From: Nannocystis sp.
Lineage (GTDB): Bacteria; Myxococcota_A; Polyangia; Nannocystales; Nannocystaceae
DNA length: 64,000 nt
Assembly (NCBI RefSeq): GCF_016714285.1
Contig: NZ_JADJNN010000040.1
Span: 24,442 to 88,441 of the forward strand
Direction: 5' to 3'
Position 1 is the stretch's first letter. The number at the start of each line of letters is the position of its first letter. The position numbers and the translations under genes are program-made. The notes under the pieces are model-generated. The model was not told the DNA's origin, made no database searches, and was given only the letters and a program-made list of their open reading frames with translations. Of the stretch, positions 43,332 through 51,955 are shown in pieces.

Positions 43332-44630
43332 GACGAGCACGCTGCGGGTGGGCGAGCGGGCGAGGGCGCCACGGCGGTCGGCGACCCACAGGGCCAGCTC
43401 GTGCTCTCCGGGCGGGAGCTGGAGGGCCCCGGGGACGCCGTCGACGACCCAGATGAGGGTCGCCAGGTCGCCGTCGGGGTCGTGGGCGGCGTGCAGGGGG
43501 CTCGGGGCGTGGGGGTCGTGGGGGAGCGGGCCGGCGGCGAGCCGGGTGGGGGGTGAGAATGCGGCGACCGGGGGATGGGCGGTCGTCTGGAACTCGAGGT
43601 CGAGGCGGGCGCTGCCGAGGCTGGCGAGCGGGAACTCGGTGGTGAGGCGGAGGCCGCCGTCGACGAGGCGGCCGTGGACGGGGATCGGGTTTCGTAAGAG
43701 GAGCTGGCGCGGGCCGGGGTCGATCTGGCCGCCGGCGGAGATGGCGAGCTGGACGCGCAGCTCGAGGGCGCCGGCGGGGAACTCGAGGGCGCCAGTGGTG
43801 GGGTCGAGGTCGGCGAGGGCGGGGCGCAGGAGCTCGATCTCGAGGGCTTCCAGGACGGCGGGGACGGCGAGGTCGACAAGGCCGAGGTGGGCGCGGCTGC
43901 GGGCGCCGGCGTCGTCGAGGTCGAGGCTGGCGAGATAGAGGAGGCAGGGGCCGGTCTCGCAGGTGCCGGCGCTGAAGCGGGCCTGGCCGCGGAGCGGGTG
44001 GTGGATCCGGGTGCCGGCGAGGTCGAGGTCGAGGCTGGTGTCGGCCAGGGTGGCGCGGTGGTCGGTCTCACCGGCGAGGCGGGAGGGGCCGCGCAGGGCC
44101 AGGCCGATCGGGGCGGCGAAGGCGGCCGCGCAGGCGGAGTCGGGGTAGCAGGCGTCGGGGCTGAGGCGATCGGGGAGGGTCGCGGGCGGCGGGGCGAGGA
44201 CGGGTTCGGCGTGGACTTGCCAGCCAGCGTCGGGGCAGCGGTAGAGGAAGCCGGGCTCGGCCAGGCCGACGCAGGCGTCGGCGCAGGCGGTCTGGGTGGA
44301 GGGGCCGAGGGGGCCGTCCCAGGAGCTCGCGGGCAGGCGGGTGGCGAGCGGGCCGGGGCGATGGGGGGTCGCGGCGGGGTAGGCGGCGGGGCCGGGGTAG
44401 ATGCCCTCGAACCAGGCGTCGGGGTGCTGGCAGCGGAGCTCGAGGGCGGGCTGGAGCTCGAGGGTCGAGGGGTCGATGGCGGCGCAGGCGGACAGGAGGA
44501 GCAGCGCGAGGGTGGGGAGGGAGGCGTGGGGGTGGGTGGAGTGTGGGCGGGAGGCGTGGGGGTGGGTGGGGTGTGGGAGGGAGGCTGTGTGGATGTTGGC
44601 GCGGGTGCGGATGGCGGGCTGGGCGGGCAT
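43323..44630 (-). CDS. Lipoprotein of unknown function with His/Pro-repeat leader
   Basis: From ATG 44630 the protein has about 435 residues. An unusual leader (PHPTHPHASRPHSTHPHASL, a translated 30-bp repeat) precedes the hydrophobic core and lipobox LPTLALLLLSAC. The mature part is Cys-containing and mainly beta. CADACVGLAEPGFLYRC and CYPDSACAAAF suggest disulfides. The later part has strand-rich blocks ending in LIWVVDGVPGALQLPPGEHE, reminiscent of an Ig-like/PKD fold. No family name can be assigned. A secreted, envelope-attached protein is likely. The extra upstream ORF part to 44810 has no signal. Confidence 0.55.
   Translation of the reverse strand: MPAQPAIRTRANIHTASLPHPTHPHASRPHSTHPHASLPTLALLLLSACAAIDPSTLELQPALELRCQHPDAWFEGIYPGPAAYPAATPHRPGPLATRLPASSWDGPLGPSTQTACADACVGLAEPGFLYRCPDAGWQVHAEPVLAPPPATLPDRLSPDACYPDSACAAAFAAPIGLALRGPSRLAGETDHRATLADTSLDLDLAGTRIHHPLRGQARFSAGTCETGPCLLYLASLDLDDAGARSRAHLGLVDLAVPAVLEALEIELLRPALADLDPTTGALEFPAGALELRVQLAISAGGQIDPGPRQLLLRNPIPVHGRLVDGGLRLTTEFPLASLGSARLDLEFQTTAHPPVAAFSPPTRLAAGPLPHDPHAPSPLHAAHDPDGDLATLIWVVDGVPGALQLPPGEHELALWVADRRGALARSPTRSVLVHE
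44518..44592 (-). repeat. 30-bp coding repeat in the lipoprotein leader
   Basis: GGGAGGCGTGGGGGTGGGTG-type units occur two and a half times at the 5' end of the lipoprotein gene. They encode the His/Pro/Ser leader repeat. Confidence 0.75.
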
Positions 44631-45198
44631 GGCACGGGGGTCGGCCCAGCGGGTCCTGCTGTTGCAAGCGGGTCTGGTGGCGCGAAATTGCGTGCGCAGG
44701 AGGCGTCTCGGGGAGAGATCTCCCTTTCGTGTGAAAAAAATCGCTGGAACCTGCGCGGGAGGGCGCCATGGGGGCCGCGATTTGCCAGGAACGGATTGAA
44801 CCAGATTCAATAGCCGACGCGAACGCCGTGAAGCTCACGAAAATGCAGGTTATTCGGGGTTCTCGCGGCACATGTAGGTGGCTTGGGGCTGGCGTGGGGT
44901 GGCGTAGCTGACTCTGCTGAAGAAAGTTCAGTAAGCGGGTTCACAGGGGGAACCGTGGGTATAGGCGTTGTGTGGAGGCTCCGTGCGGGGAGTCGCGGGG
45001 CCTGGAGGGTGTGACTTTCTCGTCGAGAGGGGATTGCCGGGGCGCTTGACTCTTGCCTATGGTGCACTCGCCTTCGGGGTTGTGCTGACCCCGCCCTCGC
45101 CGAGCGCGAGGCGTCCCATTCACCGAACCGAAACCTGGTCCACAGGCCAGAGGACACCCGTTTCTTGGGTGGCCTCGGGCGCCTGCGAGGAGTTGTCC
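44631..45198. promoter_or_regulatory. Divergent intergenic region upstream of the M4 protease
   Basis: This 568-bp interval has no convincing gene. It is A+T-richer around 44700-44960 (TGTGAAAAAAATCGCTGG, CAGATTCAATAG), which fits promoters for both flanking genes. A TTGACT hexamer near 45045 lacks a spaced -10. No operator repeat was found. Confidence 0.35.
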
Positions 45199-47406
45199 AT
45201 GCTGCTGCGAACCGCTGGAATCGTCGCTTCTGTCCTGACCGCCGCCCTGCTGACCGCCTGTTATGAAGGAGCGGCCGAGTTGAGCACCGTACGTGAGCGT
45301 GTGGTGACCGCGGCCGACCTCGAGGGTCTGGCGCCCGCGGGGCTGCTCGAGCTCGACCTGCGCGAGGAGGCGGTCCGCTTCGCCTTCGCCGACGGGCCGA
45401 TCGACTTCACCCGGGTGGTGGTGGTCGACGCGGGCGGGCGGCGCACGCTGATGCAGGACCTGATGGCGGCGCAGGCGGAGGTCTGGGGCGCGAGCCCGGG
45501 GCAGATCGACCTGGACACGAGCTTCGTGATCGACGAGGCGATCGTGGCGGCGGCCGTCGCTGCGCCGCGGCCGGGTGCGCTGCTGTGGGGCCAGCAGGCG
45601 GCGCTGCAGCGCTTCCCGCGGGTCGACCAGGTGCTCGCGGCGGCCGACGGCGTTCCGGTGTTCCTGGCCGGCGACCTCGGGCTGATGCCGAAGGGCGAGC
45701 CGCGGGCGGCCGCGGCCGAGTTCCTGCGCGGGGCGGGGCCGGTGTTTCGCATGTCGGAGCACAGCGAGATCGAGCCGGTGCGCAGCCGCAGCGACGAGCT
45801 CGGGATGGTGCACGTTCGCTTCCAGCAGTACTTGCACGAGCTGCCCGTGATCGGCGGCGAGCTGACCGTGCACGCCGACGGGGTGTCGGGGCGGGTGCAC
45901 GCGGTGACCGGGCGCTTCATCGCGGGCGAGTCGCTGGCGTCGGAGCCGGCGATCGAGGGCGAGGCGGCGCTGGGCGGGGTGCTCGTGGGTCTGGCCTCGG
46001 ACGCCGTGAGCGTCGATGTGCCGGATCTGGTCTACGTGGTCAGCGAGGACGCGGCGCATCTGGCCTGGAGCGCCGAGGTGGAGTACAGCGGCGCGGACGG
46101 GGCGGAGCGCGACCAGGTCTTCGTCGACGCGATCACCGGTGCGCTGATCACCCGCCACCCGCGGCATCACCGGGCGCTCAAGCGCTATGTGTATACGGCG
46201 AAGAACGGGCAGCAATTGCCGGGGCAGCAGATCATCGCCGAGGGCGGCAGCTCGAACGACCTGGCGGCGCAGGACGCCTACAACTTCGCCGGGCTGACGT
46301 ACAACTTTTACAAGGCGAAGTTCGGGCGCGACTCGTTCAACGCGGCCGGGGCGACGCTGCACGCGACCGTGCACTACGGCTACAAGTACGTGAACGCGTT
46401 CTGGGACGGCTCGCAGATGGTCTACGGCGACGGCGACGGGCAGTGGGCGGGCAACTTCTCGCGCGACGCCGACATCGTGGTCCACGAGCTGACCCACGCG
46501 GTGACCGAGAACGAGGCGGGGCTGGTGTATCAGGGCCAGCCGGGCGCGCTCAACGAGGCGATGTCCGACATCATGGCGGCGGCGGCCGACGCGTACGGCG
46601 CGGGGGGCGTGCGCGCGGCGACGTGGAACCTGGCGGAGACGATCTGGACCCCGGGCCAGGCCGGCGACGCGATGCGGTATATGAACAACCCGACCAAGGA
46701 CGGTCAGTCCTACGATTATTATCCTGAGCGGTACACCGGCTCGGATGACAACGGCGGGGTCCACCTCAATTCGGGCATCGCCAACCTCGCGTTCTATCTG
46801 CTGACGGCGGGCGGCAAGCACCCGCGCGGCAAGACGACCACGGAGGTGCCAGCGCTCGGGGTCGAGAAGTCCGGGGCGATCTTCTATCGCGCGCTGACCA
46901 ACTACCTGGGCAGCAACGCGAGCTTCCAGGACGCCCGCAACGCGACCGCGCAGGCGGCCACCGAGCTGTACGGCGCCGACGCGGCGACGGCGACCCACGC
47001 GGCCTGGACGGCGGTCGGCGTGCCGGGGGCGCCCAATGGCGGCGGTGGCGGCGGCGGTGGCGGCGGTGGCGGCGGTGGCGGTGGCGGCGGTGGTGGTGCG
47101 TGCACGGGTACGCCGTATGCGGGCAGTCTGGGCGGGAACGGGGCGACGCAGTGGCAGCCGAACAACAGCTACTACTCGGTGGCGGGCGCGGCCAAGCACA
47201 ACGGCTGCCTGACCGGGCCGGTCGGCACCGACTTCGACCTCGAGCTGTTCAAGTGGAACGGCAGCGGCTGGGTGCAGGTGGCGAAGTCGGACGGGCCGAC
47301 CAACCAGGAGTCCGTGAGCTATAGCGGCAGCGCGGGATACTACACCTGGCGCGTGTCCTCGGCCGGCGGGTCGGGCGCGTACACGATGACCCTGCAGATG
47401 CAGTGA
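45199..47406 (+). CDS. Thermolysin-like (M4) zinc metalloprotease, secreted, with poly-Gly linker and C-terminal beta domain
   Basis: The 735-residue protein starts at ATG 45199 behind GAGGAG. A signal with possible lipobox (VLTAALLTAC) and a long propeptide of FTP/PepSY type (about 30-300) precede the catalytic domain. That domain has the zinc motif HELTH at 429-433, the third ligand in LNEAMSDIM, NGGVHLNSGIANLAFYL and the C-terminal helix. A run of about 21 Gly (about 614-634) links to a domain that starts ACTGTPYAGSLGGNGATQWQ and has the pattern of bacterial prepeptidase C-terminal (PPC) beta domains, used for secretion or binding. It is likely a predatory or nutritional exoprotease. Confidence 0.95.
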   Translation: MLLRTAGIVASVLTAALLTACYEGAAELSTVRERVVTAADLEGLAPAGLLELDLREEAVRFAFADGPIDFTRVVVVDAGGRRTLMQDLMAAQAEVWGASPGQIDLDTSFVIDEAIVAAAVAAPRPGALLWGQQAALQRFPRVDQVLAAADGVPVFLAGDLGLMPKGEPRAAAAEFLRGAGPVFRMSEHSEIEPVRSRSDELGMVHVRFQQYLHELPVIGGELTVHADGVSGRVHAVTGRFIAGESLASEPAIEGEAALGGVLVGLASDAVSVDVPDLVYVVSEDAAHLAWSAEVEYSGADGAERDQVFVDAITGALITRHPRHHRALKRYVYTAKNGQQLPGQQIIAEGGSSNDLAAQDAYNFAGLTYNFYKAKFGRDSFNAAGATLHATVHYGYKYVNAFWDGSQMVYGDGDGQWAGNFSRDADIVVHELTHAVTENEAGLVYQGQPGALNEAMSDIMAAAADAYGAGGVRAATWNLAETIWTPGQAGDAMRYMNNPTKDGQSYDYYPERYTGSDDNGGVHLNSGIANLAFYLLTAGGKHPRGKTTTEVPALGVEKSGAIFYRALTNYLGSNASFQDARNATAQAATELYGADAATATHAAWTAVGVPGAPNGGGGGGGGGGGGGGGGGGGGACTGTPYAGSLGGNGATQWQPNNSYYSVAGAAKHNGCLTGPVGTDFDLELFKWNGSGWVQVAKSDGPTNQESVSYSGSAGYYTWRVSSAGGSGAYTMTLQMQ

Positions 47407-47461
47407 GCGGGATGGCGGTCCTGTCCTCGAGGACATGGCCGCAGATGCAGGTGTGAAGGAC

Positions 47462-47493
47462 CCGGGGGCATGTCCGAGAGGACATGCTCCCGG
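47462..47493 (+). terminator. Hairpin downstream of the M4 protease gene (dispersed palindrome type)
   Basis: CCGGGGGCATGTCC and GGACATGCTCCCGG form a 14-bp stem with a single G.T pair and a GAGA loop. A second palindrome, CCTGTCCTCGAGGACATGG, lies at 47420-47438. There is no T-run, so termination is plausible rather than certain. Confidence 0.5.
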
Positions 47494-47552
47494 GGCCAGA
47501 TGGCGCCTTGGCGCCGTAGAGCCGCGCTAGAGGCAGTCTGGCGCGCGGGCAC

Positions 47553-47587
47553 AAAAAAAGCGGGCACGGTTCCTCTTCCGTGCCCGC
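47553..47587 (-). terminator. Rho-independent terminator of the fadA-fadB transcription unit
   Basis: On the minus strand the stem GCGGGCACGG/CCGTGCCCGC (10 bp perfect, loop of 8) is followed by seven T residues (A-run at 47553-47559 on the plus strand). It is the only textbook intrinsic terminator in the window. It lies about 690 bp beyond the fadA stop and also faces the end of the M4 protease gene. Confidence 0.85.
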
Positions 47588-47593
47588 TCTGCA

Positions 47594-47615
47594 GGCACGG
47601 TTCCTCTTCCGTGCC
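47594..47615 (-). terminator. Second copy of the terminator hairpin
   Basis: GGCACGG-TTCCTCTT-CCGTGCC repeats the loop and inner stem of the adjacent terminator exactly. The hairpin was tandemly duplicated (34-bp period) without its T-run. Confidence 0.6.
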
Positions 47616-48278
47616 CGCCTCGCGCCTCAACAACGATTGGAAGTCTCGCCTGCGGTGTTTGAAACGGTGCAGGCTGCCGAACTCGCGCTGCCCGGGGGCG
47701 GTCCGATGCCGCCCCAGGGTTGTCAGCGTGCTCGGGCTGGGGGGAGCCGTCGCGTCGCTGACGATGTGATGTCAGTGTATGCGGCGATTGGCGGTGGATG
47801 TCAAATCAAATTGTCGCGCGGCGTTTGTGCCAGCGTTCGCAATTGGGTCGCGAGCGCGTCGGCGGATGGCGGGGTGAGAGCAGAGCAGGTGCGTCTACGA
47901 GAGGCGCAGATCGGCGATTGCTTGGGCCGCGCGGGGCGAGGCGAGCGATCTGGGTGTCGCGCGCGGGTCGGTGATTTCGCCGAGATTCGGCGGAATTCGC
48001 CGCGGGGCAGCGACGTGGGCGCTGTCTCTTCATGCTTTGGGACATGTCCTCGAGGCCAGCCGCGTGCGCGTGACTGGCACTTTCACGGCACTCTCTCGAC
48101 AGTGCAGGCGGTCACGCCGGCGGTCCTGCAGGCCGGGCGGCTGGCCGTTGCGGGCGCAGCAATCGGTGCGCGGGTCCTGGGCGTCAGGTCCCCGCGTGTT
48201 CTACGTTTGGGTACGTTTCGCAACGTAGGGGGCAGGTGCGGTCGCCACGTGTCCGTTCGGACAGGTGCTCAGCGCGCC
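47616..48278. other. Long non-coding stretch between the terminator pair and fadA
   Basis: About 660 bp without a credible gene. It contains two copies of the dispersed palindrome (GGGACATGTCC at 48041-48051 and CACGTGTCCGTTCGGACAGG at 48246-48265). It also holds an inverted repeat CTACGTT...AACGTAG at about 48199-48226. It may be a long fadA 3' untranslated region or gene debris. Confidence 0.4.
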
Positions 48279-49430
<1,152 letters not shown>

Positions 49431-49455
49431 TGGATGGTTCCTTTCCTGAAGGCGA

Positions 49456-51870
49456 TCAGTTGCGCAGCGGCTTGCCGGTCTCGAGCATGTGTTTGATGCG
49501 GGCGACGGTGGCCGGCTCGCCGGCGAGGCTGCAGAAGGCCTCGCGTTCGCGGTCGAGGAGCTCCTGCGCGGTGGCGCTGGGCTTGCCCGTCATGCCGCCG
49601 CACAGCACCTGAGCGATCTTCTGCGCGATCTTCTGGTCGTGGGCCGAGGCGTAGCCGCCCCAGAAGAACATCTGGGCGCCCATCAGCAAGCTGGCCCCGC
49701 GGCCAGGTGAGGTGAGGGCGATCGCGGCGGCGCGATCGGGCGGGACGTAGCCGGCCTCGGCCAGGCCGATCGCGCGGCGCTTGGCCTCGGCGACCACGCG
49801 GGCGCGATGAAACACGACGCTGTCGCCCGGGGTGAGGAAGCCGAGCGCGCGGGCCTCGTGGGCGCTGGTCGAGACCTTGCCGGCGGCGGCGTTCTCGAAG
49901 GCGCGGCGGACGAAGGGATAGGGGTCGCCGTCGGGGACCTGGGCGGCCCACTCGGAGGCGCGGCGGGCCATCTCCTTGAGGCCGCCGCCGGCCGGGAGCA
50001 GGCCGACGCCGATCTCGACCAGGCCCATGTAGAGCTCGCTGTTGGCGACGACGGCGTCGCCGTGCAGGGTGACCTCGACGCCGCCGCCGAGGGTGAGACC
50101 GTGGGGGGCGACGACCACGGGCAGATCGCCGTGGCGCAGGTCCATGAGGGCGTTTTGCAGGGTTGCGACGGCGCGTTCGAGGGTCGCGAAGTCACGCGCT
50201 TCGGCGGCCGCGAGGATGGTGCGGAGGTCGGCGCCGGCGCAGAAGTTCTCGCCCTGGTTGCCGATCACGAGGCCACGAAAGCCGCCGATGCGGGCGAGGG
50301 TCGGGAGGGCCTCGCCGAGCATGGTCACGGCGCCGTCGTCGAGGACGTTCATCTTGCCGCGAAACTCGAGGCAGGCGATGCCGTCGCCGATGTCGATCAG
50401 GCTGGCGGTCTTGTTGCTGTGCAGCTCGCCGCGCGTGTCCTTGGCGGCGGCGAGGATGAGCACGCCGGCGGGTGTGGTGATTGGCGTCGGGCCGGCGCCG
50501 GGGACGAACACGGTGGGGGCGCTCGGGCGGCCGGCGTACCAGCGCGCGGCGGGGCCCTGGGCGGTGACCAGCTCGCGCAGCGCGGGCGCAGGGGCGAGGC
50601 TCATGGCGGTGAGCTGCTCGGCGCACCAGGCCACGCCGGCGGCGTCCATCAGGGCGAAGGGGCCGAGCTGCCAGCCGTAGCCCCAGCACATGGCGTCGTC
50701 GATCTGTTTCGCGGTGTCACAGATGACGCCGACGCGGGCGGCCGCGTAGTTGAAGAGCGGGAGGTAGACCTTGCGCAGGAACTCGCCGGCGCGCCCGGGG
50801 GCGCGAAGGGCCGCGGCGACGCGCTTGCCGAGGTCGCGGATCGTGGCGACCTCGGCGAGCTCGGGAAACACCGCGGGTTTGTTATCGCGGTACTCGAGGG
50901 TGTGGAGATCGAGGGTCTGGATGGCCTTGCCCTGCTTGCGATAGAAGCCGGACTTGGTCTTGTCGCCGAGCAGGCGGCGCTGGAGCATCTGCTCGATCAT
51001 CGGCGGGACGACCATGAGCTGGTGCAGCTCGTCGAAGTCGGGCGAGGCGGGGTCGCTGCTGAGGACGGCGGCGAGGTTGCGGATCACGTGGCCGACGACG
51101 TCGATGCCCACGAGGTCGCCGAGGCGGTAGCTGGCGGTGCGCGGGCGGCCCATCAGGGGGCCGTTGAGCAGGTCGACCTCCTCGACGCTGTAATCGCCGG
51201 CTGCGGTGGTGGTGAAGGTGAGCAGCATCTCGGCGGTGCCGACCCGGTTGCCGATGAAATTGGGGGTGTCGCGGCACAGGACCACGCCCTTGCCGAGCAC
51301 GCGGTCGGAGAAATTGGCGAGCTCGGCGACGACGGCCGGGTCGCTGTGGCGCGAGGGCACGACCTCGAGCAGGTGCATGTAGCGCGGCGGGTTGAAGAAG
51401 TGCATGCCGACGAGGCGGGCGCGGGCGGCCTCGGGCAGGCCCTCCGCGATCGCGCCGATGCCGAGGCCCGAGGTGTTGGAGCTGAGGATCGCGTGCGGTC
51501 CAGCGGCGGCGGCGACCCGGGTGAACAGGGTCTGCTTGATATCGAGGCGCTCGACCACCGCCTCGATCACCAGATCGCTGGCTGCGCAGGCCCGCTCGAG
51601 GTCGTCCTCGAGGTTGCCGGGGGTGATGCGCGCGGCGTGGCCGGGGTCCGTGTATGCGGCGGGTTTGGCCTTGAGCAATTGCTGCAGCGCGGCGAGGGCC
51701 AGCGCGTTGCGGGCGGCCTTCGGGGCGCCCGCGGGGGTGTCCCGCGGCACCATGTCGAGGAGGAAGGTGCGGATGCCGGCGTTGGCGAGGTGGGCGGCGA
51801 TCTGCGCCCCCATCGTGCCAGCGCCGAGCACCGTGGCCGTGATGAGGTGGGTGGGACGAAGGAGACTCAC
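49456..51870 (-). CDS. fadB: 3-hydroxyacyl-CoA dehydrogenase/enoyl-CoA hydratase fusion (FadB/FadN type)
   Basis: The 804-residue protein begins with an NAD-binding dehydrogenase domain (VLGAGTMGAQIAAHLANAGI, catalytic-region motif SSNTSGLGIG and HFFNPPRYMHLLEVV). It continues with the C-terminal 3HCDH helical domain (PNFIGNRVG). The final part is an enoyl-CoA hydratase domain (KMNVLDDGAVTML, GENFCAGADL, LGGGVEVTLHGD). The dehydrogenase-first order is that of Bacillus FadN and many bacterial homologues, opposite to Escherichia coli FadB. It catalyses the two middle steps of beta-oxidation and feeds the thiolase next door. The start is 85 bp from the divergent slt gene. Confidence 0.92.
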   Translation of the reverse strand: MSLLRPTHLITATVLGAGTMGAQIAAHLANAGIRTFLLDMVPRDTPAGAPKAARNALALAALQQLLKAKPAAYTDPGHAARITPGNLEDDLERACAASDLVIEAVVERLDIKQTLFTRVAAAAGPHAILSSNTSGLGIGAIAEGLPEAARARLVGMHFFNPPRYMHLLEVVPSRHSDPAVVAELANFSDRVLGKGVVLCRDTPNFIGNRVGTAEMLLTFTTTAAGDYSVEEVDLLNGPLMGRPRTASYRLGDLVGIDVVGHVIRNLAAVLSSDPASPDFDELHQLMVVPPMIEQMLQRRLLGDKTKSGFYRKQGKAIQTLDLHTLEYRDNKPAVFPELAEVATIRDLGKRVAAALRAPGRAGEFLRKVYLPLFNYAAARVGVICDTAKQIDDAMCWGYGWQLGPFALMDAAGVAWCAEQLTAMSLAPAPALRELVTAQGPAARWYAGRPSAPTVFVPGAGPTPITTPAGVLILAAAKDTRGELHSNKTASLIDIGDGIACLEFRGKMNVLDDGAVTMLGEALPTLARIGGFRGLVIGNQGENFCAGADLRTILAAAEARDFATLERAVATLQNALMDLRHGDLPVVVAPHGLTLGGGVEVTLHGDAVVANSELYMGLVEIGVGLLPAGGGLKEMARRASEWAAQVPDGDPYPFVRRAFENAAAGKVSTSAHEARALGFLTPGDSVVFHRARVVAEAKRRAIGLAEAGYVPPDRAAAIALTSPGRGASLLMGAQMFFWGGYASAHDQKIAQKIAQVLCGGMTGKPSATAQELLDREREAFCSLAGEPATVARIKHMLETGKPLRN

Positions 51871-51955
51871 GGGGCGGCAGGGTAGACCATCCCGGGGCGC
51901 GCCGCTTGGCGAGAAAATCGGAGTGGGCCGCCGATCGTGCTAGCTTCAGGCGACG

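Noticed and set aside
45040..45070. TTGACT as a sigma-70 -35 box for the M4 protease
   Set aside because: No acceptable -10 hexamer follows at 16-18 bp.
47038..47096. Poly-Gly run in the M4 protease as a sequencing artefact
   Set aside because: The frame is kept on both sides into a coherent C-terminal beta domain, and Gly linkers of this kind occur in secreted myxobacterial proteins.
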